From Musa acuminata AAA Group (taxonomy: Eukaryota > Streptophyta > Magnoliopsida > Zingiberales > Musaceae), in NCBI RefSeq assembly GCF_036884655.1, contig NC_088330.1, positions 34,391,001-34,455,000 of the forward strand: a stretch of 64,000 nt of DNA, in the 5' to 3' direction. Positions within the stretch are counted from its first letter, which is position 1, and each line of letters begins with the position of its first letter. This document shows, one piece after another, positions 58,301 through 64,000 of the stretch. The notes under the pieces are model-generated. The model was not told the origin of the DNA, made no database searches, and was given only the letters and a program-made list of their open reading frames with translations. A program made the position numbers and the translations under genes.

Positions 58301-59900
58301 AAAACAAGTACAACTTCCTGCAACTCCATCCTACCTGCTGTATGTTCTTGTTCTAGATCTGAGATGCATGTAACATTCAGCTTTGAAGAGTAGATCCATT
58401 TCTGCTACTGATATTTGTTAGATTTCTTAGAATTCTTCCTGAAAAGTGAAGTCCAGTGATCAAGGTCTTTGAATCCAATAACAAGTACAGTTTCTTGCAA
58501 TTCCATCCTACTGCTGTATTTTCTTAATCCAGCTCTAAGAATTATAGCATGCATCTGACAGTCAGTCTAGAAGATTTCTTATGGTTCTTCCTGAAAAGTG
58601 TGATCAAGATCTTGTTACACATAAGAACAATTTCCTGCACCTCCATCCTATATTCTAGATTTCTTTATGGTTCTTCCTGAAAAGTGAATCACATATTAGG
58701 TACAGTCTCTTCCACCTCCATTCCACTTGTTATCTTCTTAGTCTAGCTCTAAGATCAAGAACCTTGTCCCTAACATTCAGTTGAGCAAATTAGATAGATA
58801 TCTACCATTGTTTTCTATTAGATTACTTCTTGTTCTTCCTATGAATGAATTATCAATTAGGTAAAAGTCCACAGATGGATACATTGATTTGTCATTAATT
58901 ACTCAAGTGGTCCAATCTACTCAAAAGTAAGTTGATGAAGACATCCCATTAAAAGTCCAGTGAGTCTCAAAGAGAATAGACAAGCCATTGCTGTGGATTA
59001 GTGTTTTTCCTTGAAATTGACTTTTAATTTGTGATATATCACATCACCATTAAAAACTGACTATCAAACCTCATTTCAGTTTTCATTTAATTGTTTTCAG
59101 GCATTAAAATATTTTTGTACAACAATTCATGTATTAGATCCATAGGATATAGTAGAAGAAATTTTTATCTAAGATCAACCCATATCATAGATTATCTTAA
59201 ACTTGTGATATCAAACATTCTTTTTTCAATTTCTCTTTGCAAGAGAAAATTTTCTATATTCACAAAATATAGTCTTCAAACAAAAAATTTTATAAAAGAA
59301 GTTCACATCTCTGACTCCATTTTTACATAATTAACAAAATCTAACAAAATTTTGGGAAAAAAAAAATCTTGAGTTTCTTTTTTCATTAGGGACATAAATA
59401 TGAAAAATTAGATACAAAGCCTATTAAAATATTCATCTTAGACTATATCAAAACAAAAGGAAATATTTGGAAGGTGCATAGTAAACAAGAAGCCTTTGAT
59501 TGTGACCTCCTAGGAGAAATTATATTAGTTAAGACTTTGAAATAATATCATTCTTTGATAATATTATATATATATATATATGTATATAAACTTAATGGAA
59601 TTTTAAATAGCATCATCATACTTTGATAACATATTATAATATATTTAAAAATACAAACTAATTAATGTTAACCTGAATTTTTTGGATGAATAATGGAAGG
59701 AATATATATTGAGGAGGATATTTTAATATTTGGAGGGATATAAATATAAAAAGTAATGCAATAAATATTTTTGTTACCAATTTCTGAAAGAATAGATATG
59801 TCAAAACCCTAAAAAGAGGGAAAAAAAGGAATTCAAAAGGGCAGACATTTGACCTTTGTCCCAAGACAAAGAAGCAAAGCCAAACACTCAAAAGAGGAAC
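55316..59900. other. Intergenic, including a diverged tandem repeat
   Basis: No gene recognised in 4.6 kb. Minus-strand frames at 57212-57505 and 56976-57239 lack family resemblance. A diverged tandem repeat lies at 58255-58860. A (TA)n run lies at about 59563-59581. AT-rich throughout. Confidence 0.55.
58255..58860 (+). repeat. Diverged tandem repeat array, 4-5 partial units
   Basis: Units of roughly 90-160 bp share a core: TTCTTCCTGAAAAGTG, then a GATCAAG-type stretch, CAAGTACA, TTCCTGCA, CTCCATCCTA, and a TCTAGCTCTAAGA-like tail. Copies begin near 58258, 58433, 58586 and 58673, with a further fragment near 58828. Unit lengths vary through internal deletions. Confidence 0.75.
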
Positions 59901-61372
59901 AAGAATCAAGCATGGAAAGTGTGAATGACCTCCTCCTATTGCCTGCACCCAATGCAACCCTCTGTAACCTGGGGAATAAAAACCCCACCTTTCCCGATCC
60001 TTTCTGCTCTCCCATGGTAAACCTAAATCGCATAGGAAACCACTGAATCAGTGAGGTGGGAAGACCACCTATTTCTTTCTTCCAACACGGTTCCTGTTTC
60101 TTTTTCCCCTCTTCTTGCCCTCTGATTCAGCCTTTCCTCTGTGGGCAGCGCAGAAAACGCTGGTATATGGTGCGTGGAGTGGGAGGCGAAGATGGGTTGA
60201 GGGTGGGCGAGAAGAGCAGCTGGGATTGTTCATCACAGCTGCTTCTGGGGAGTCAAATCCGTTTTCCTTCGCTGATTCGGTATTTTCCCTTTCTTAAACT
60301 GTTTTTTGGGCCTAAAAAGTGGGTTTGTATCCCTTTTTGTGAAGGAAAAAGGTGGAACCAATAAAATTTGGATCTTCTTCACGTTCTCGTGATCTTCCGG
60401 TCGTTTCTGTGGTGATGGGTTCTTTCCTTGTGGAGTCTTGTGTTCTTGCGCACTAAGGTCTTTACCAACGTTTGCTTCGTTAAGTTTCACTCTGTAGGGT
60501 TTGTTTTGATTTGATTATGAGAGTCGGTTCTTTTGCCTTTCTTGGTGGTGGTGTGTGTTCGGCGGAGTTTTAGGTGGATAATTAGATCTTCTAGTTTTCT
60601 TCTTCTTTCAATAGGTAAGGTTTTCTCAGATTGACCGTCAAAACTTTTCCCCTTTGTGGTGTCATCTGATTTGCAATCCCTATTTCGCAAAAGGAACACC
60701 TTTTTGGATTTGTTTGTTCCACCTTGTGGAATTCTTGACATATCTATGTAAATCCGCACCTGTTCTATTCTTTTCTTAAGGGTGTTCGTCTTTTCTCGTC
60801 TCTGTGATATCCATTTCCTCGTAATATGTTGATGCTCTCAAAACCCATCTTTATGTGTGTTCAAAGATGCTGTATTTAGGGCTAGCGTGATACTCTTGTT
60901 GATGTAATACTTCATCAAGGAAAATTAAATGAATTTTGTGGGTAGGACACTGAGGTTATTGATGGGTTTCTTCTTGAAGTAGTGTTAATTATTTTGTTGT
61001 TACCTGCTCTTATGTTCTCCAGTGGGGTTTTCACCTGCTTCGGTATGATGATTTTGGTTGTATCTGATGTACAACAGGTAATAGTTCTCCTGTCCAAGCA
61101 AAGACATTAGAATCTGGTTCCATAGTCCAATTTGTACATAAGGTACTGTTTATACTCTTTCTCAAATTGAGATCAAATATATTATTTTCTGGAACAACAT
61201 TCTAATGCTCATGTCAATACGACTTGCTAGGTAGACCGCTATACAGAATACAAACCAGGAGTCCGTTTGAATTGAGGCTCCTTGGTTTTGTTTAGCTCTC
61301 TTCTTCTAGCTTGGATCAAGATTCTTTTCCTTTTCAAGGCCAGAATAAGTTCTGTTTTGCCTGCTGTTTTCG
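59901..61372 (+). promoter_or_regulatory. Promoter and 5' leader region of the NET1-like gene
   Basis: AT-rich upstream DNA passes into a moderately GC-rich, pyrimidine-rich stretch at about 59990-60300, then T-rich sequence resembling 5' UTR introns up to the ATG at 61373. Exact transcript start and leader splicing cannot be fixed from sequence alone. Confidence 0.35.
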
Positions 61373-64000
61373 ATGGCTACCTTTGTGCACACCGAACCAG
61401 GACACCTGTACTCATGGTGGGGCAATCATATCAGCCCAAAAAATTCGAAATGGATTCAGGATAATCTTAAAGGTCTGTAACTTTCCTCTACAACGTAGCT
61501 CTTGTTACTGTTATGAAAATCGAACAAAAAGGGTGCACTCTCTCATGAACATTTTCTTTAATTATGACTGCTTTTTCCCGTTGGTATTTATGTGTGAAAT
61601 GTGTTTGCAAGGAACATTTAAACTTTGACTTGTATTGATCTTGTTGATTGTTCTAAAATTTTAACTAAGAAGGTTGCACTTAACAGACATGGACATGAAG
61701 GTCAAGGCAATGATCAAGCTCTTAGAAGAAGATGCTGATTCCTTTGCAAGGAGAGCAGAGATGTACTATAAGAAGCGCCCCGAGCTTAAGAAACTGGTGG
61801 AGGAGTTCTATCGAGGATATCGAGCTTTAGCAGAAAGATATGAACAGTCAACAAGAGTGCTCCGCCATGCTCATCAAACAATGATAGAGGCATTTCCAAA
61901 TCAAATTCCATCATTGTCAGATGAGTCACACTATGGTTTATCTGGCAATGAGGTAGAGCCACAAACTCCTGAAATGCCTTCGCCAGTTCGTAGACTATTT
62001 GACTCTGATGACTTGAAGAAGGATGCCCCCAGATCAGTATCAGATTTTCATGTCAAAAAAAGAAATTGGCTGCATGCTGAAGAAAGTGATGCATTGTCTA
62101 GGAAAACAAGTCCCAGGCAATACAATGAGATTCTTGGAACTAGTGAGGGGGCAGCACGTGGAAAGTCACATGAAGGAAAGGTAAGAAAAGGTTCAAACAA
62201 TATGGAGCATGAGTATAAAAACTTTGAGAATGAAGCAGATAATCATGACCAAGAGGGTACAGTGAAACGGGATGCAAGCAATGTGATAAAAATACTACAA
62301 CCAGATATTTCCCAGTTGTCATCTGAGATCCATGTTCTGAAAGATCAGATAATGGAAGAATCTAAGCGTGCTAATAATGCTGAAAATGAAGTTCAAAGTT
62401 TAAAGGGATCCCTCGCTAAATTGAACTCTGAGAGAGATACATCTTTTCTTCAACACCAGATATCTGTGGAAAGAATATCAAGTCTGGAACTTTTACTTTC
62501 AGATGCACAAACTGACTTGAAAAATCTCAGTGATGACATGCTAAAGGAAGTTAGGAAGCTGAAAAATACTGAAGAGCTTAATCAATCACTACAACTGGAT
62601 TTAGACACACTAGAAAAGAAAGCAATGACACAAGAACTTGAAATAAATCAGAAGCAAGAAGAGTTGGAGAAGCTCCAAATTATGTTACAAGACAAGTACC
62701 AGAGATGCTTGGAAGCTGAAATGGCCATTGTCGAAAGCGAAAAGAAGTATATCCAATCTCAGGAAGAGGCAAAAGTTTTAGCTCTAGAGATTCAAGAAGG
62801 GATGGAGAAGTCGAGGAATGTGGAACTCTGTAATATGGGTCTAGAGGAAGAAATATGTAGACTTAAGGGGGAAAATAATGGCTTAAATGAACAGAATCTT
62901 CAGTCTACACTGATGGCAAAAGGTCTCCAAGACGAAATAATACTTTTGAAAGAGAAGAAAAGGAAACTTGAAGATGAAATTGGGTTCCTCCTAGGAGAAA
63001 AGGAAGTTCTTCGTCAAGAGCTTTGCCGGGTGAAAGAAGAGAACACTGATCTAAAACAAAGGTATCAAGATCTCAAGGAGGAAATGCAGGCTGTCAGCAA
63101 TTGTGTGGAGTCCCTTCAGGCAGCCAATAAGGAGTTGCAAAATGGAAATAATGAGCTGAAAGAAATTTGTAAGAAGCATGAGGCTGAAAATGAGCTTCTT
63201 GTGGAGAAGCTGAAAGATATGGACAAAATCTCAGAGAAGAATATCATCTTAGAAAGGATTCTCTCAGATGCAAACTTTGAGATAGAAGTTTTAAGAGAAA
63301 AGTTTTCAGCACTAGAAAATACACATGAATCTCTAAAAAGTGAAATTTCCAATTGTATGGGTGAGAGGGATTCACTTGCCTCAGAAGTAAAGATTCTTTC
63401 GGAAGATGTGGAGAAGCTCTCAGCTAAAAATACTGTGTTGGAGAACTCTTTATCTGATGCAACCATGGAAGTTGAGAGTTTGAGATCAAAATTAAAGGAC
63501 TTTGAAGAATCCTGCCACTATCTCAATGATCAGAACTCGGGTCTTCTTGCTGAAAAGCATGCTCTTGAATCTCAGGTAAAATATCTCACATGGCGTGTTT
63601 GAACTGCATGTGTTTTTGTCATACACAACAAACACAGATGAACAAGCACACAATTTGCATTGCTCTGATTAGTAATTTGTCTAGTCTGTAATTTGTTTAT
63701 TCTAATCTTTATTGGAAGTATAATTACTTCCCTACCTTTATCTACTAACTATTGATCAATCTTTTCTTCTACCGAACAATCCTGATTTTGATGTGTTCTT
63801 ATCAGGTGGAAGCCATTACCATGAATCTGGAAAATTTTGAGAGCAGGTATGCAGAAGTTATGGACAATCACTTGAACTTATCAAGAGAAAGGGATCTGAT
63901 GATCAATCAGGTCAAGGACCTTGAAGATATCCTGAAATTAGAAACGCAGCAGCACGAAACTCTTGCCCAAACATACAAGAATCTGAAAGGCACTTCAGAG
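61373..64000 (+). CDS. NET1: NETWORKED (NET1-type) actin-binding coiled-coil protein, partial (3' end off window)
   Basis: Exons 61373-61472, 61687-63575 and 63806 onward, all GT-AG and in frame. Exons 1-2 encode an N-terminal NAB (NET actin-binding) domain: [85 protein letters not shown] and [10 protein letters not shown] polar linker follows, then several hundred residues of heptad-rich coiled coil with repeated ERxLSDA and LENSLSDA blocks. The exon layout (short NAB exon, then very long exon) is that of NET1 proteins, which link actin to membranes and plasmodesmata. The conserved triple Trp of NAB (SWWW) reads SWWG here, one residue short. The visible part is 728 codons; full NET1 proteins exceed 1,500 residues, so much is missing at the right edge. 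ATG 61373 gives the complete NAB domain. Confidence 0.93.

Noticed and set aside
1..64000. CRISPR, operon, phage or secretion-type bacterial systems
   Set aside because: The sequence is plainly plant nuclear DNA with introns; no such arrays or operons are present.

Overview
The window looks like nuclear DNA of a monocot, most likely banana (Musa) or a close relative. The evidence is intron-rich genes with GT-AG introns, GC-rich exons in AT-rich intergenic DNA, dinucleotide microsatellites, solo LTRs, a badnavirus-like insertion, and a TIR-NB-TPR gene of the one TIR-NB class that monocots keep. The species call is inference. There are no operons, CRISPR arrays or recognisable rRNA or tRNA genes.

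Layout. 1-5,868 (-): serine carboxypeptidase-like (SCPL) acyltransferase or peptidase gene, 13 exons visible, last exon off the left edge, with a solo LTR in intron 9. 6,158-6,697 (+): small thylakoid-lumen PsaN-like gene, divergent from SCPL across 289 bp. 7,659-13,900 (+): tandem array of three GT14/DUF266 glycosyltransferase genes, the third without the intron. 14,461-15,006: solo LTR with a perfect target-site duplication. 17,313-17,825 (-): small Cys-rich plant protein. 18,000-29,400: mostly gene-poor and repeat-bearing. 29,475-32,810 (+): ten-exon subtilase. 33,740-34,680 (-): adjoining fragments of a CCT-theta chaperonin gene and a MATH-BTB gene. 35,442-38,072 (-): TIR-NB-ARC-TPR gene. 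39,003-42,285 (-): ABCG22-like half transporter, ten coding exons. 45,865-51,390: inverted, rearranged copy of the 18.9-30.1 kb region, carrying a dead 5' fragment of the subtilase. 52,521-55,315 (+): small Lys-rich protein gene with a badnavirus-like insertion in its intron. 61,373-64,000 (+): NET1-type actin-binding coiled-coil gene running off the right edge.

The genes do not form one pathway. The main structural feature is the pair of inverted arms (about 7 kb and 5 kb) that enclose the rest of the subtilase, the gene-fragment chimera, the TIR-NB gene and the ABCG gene. I see no convincing undescribed system. The most checkable novelties are two apparent GC-AG introns (one where the pseudogene copy keeps GT), the precise intron loss in the GT14 array, the captured-gene chimera, the virus-derived intron insertion, and a NAB domain missing one Trp of its conserved triple.

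Exon coordinates were worked out by hand from splice consensus, reading frame and family resemblance. Alignments between arms were read by eye and no percent identities were computed.
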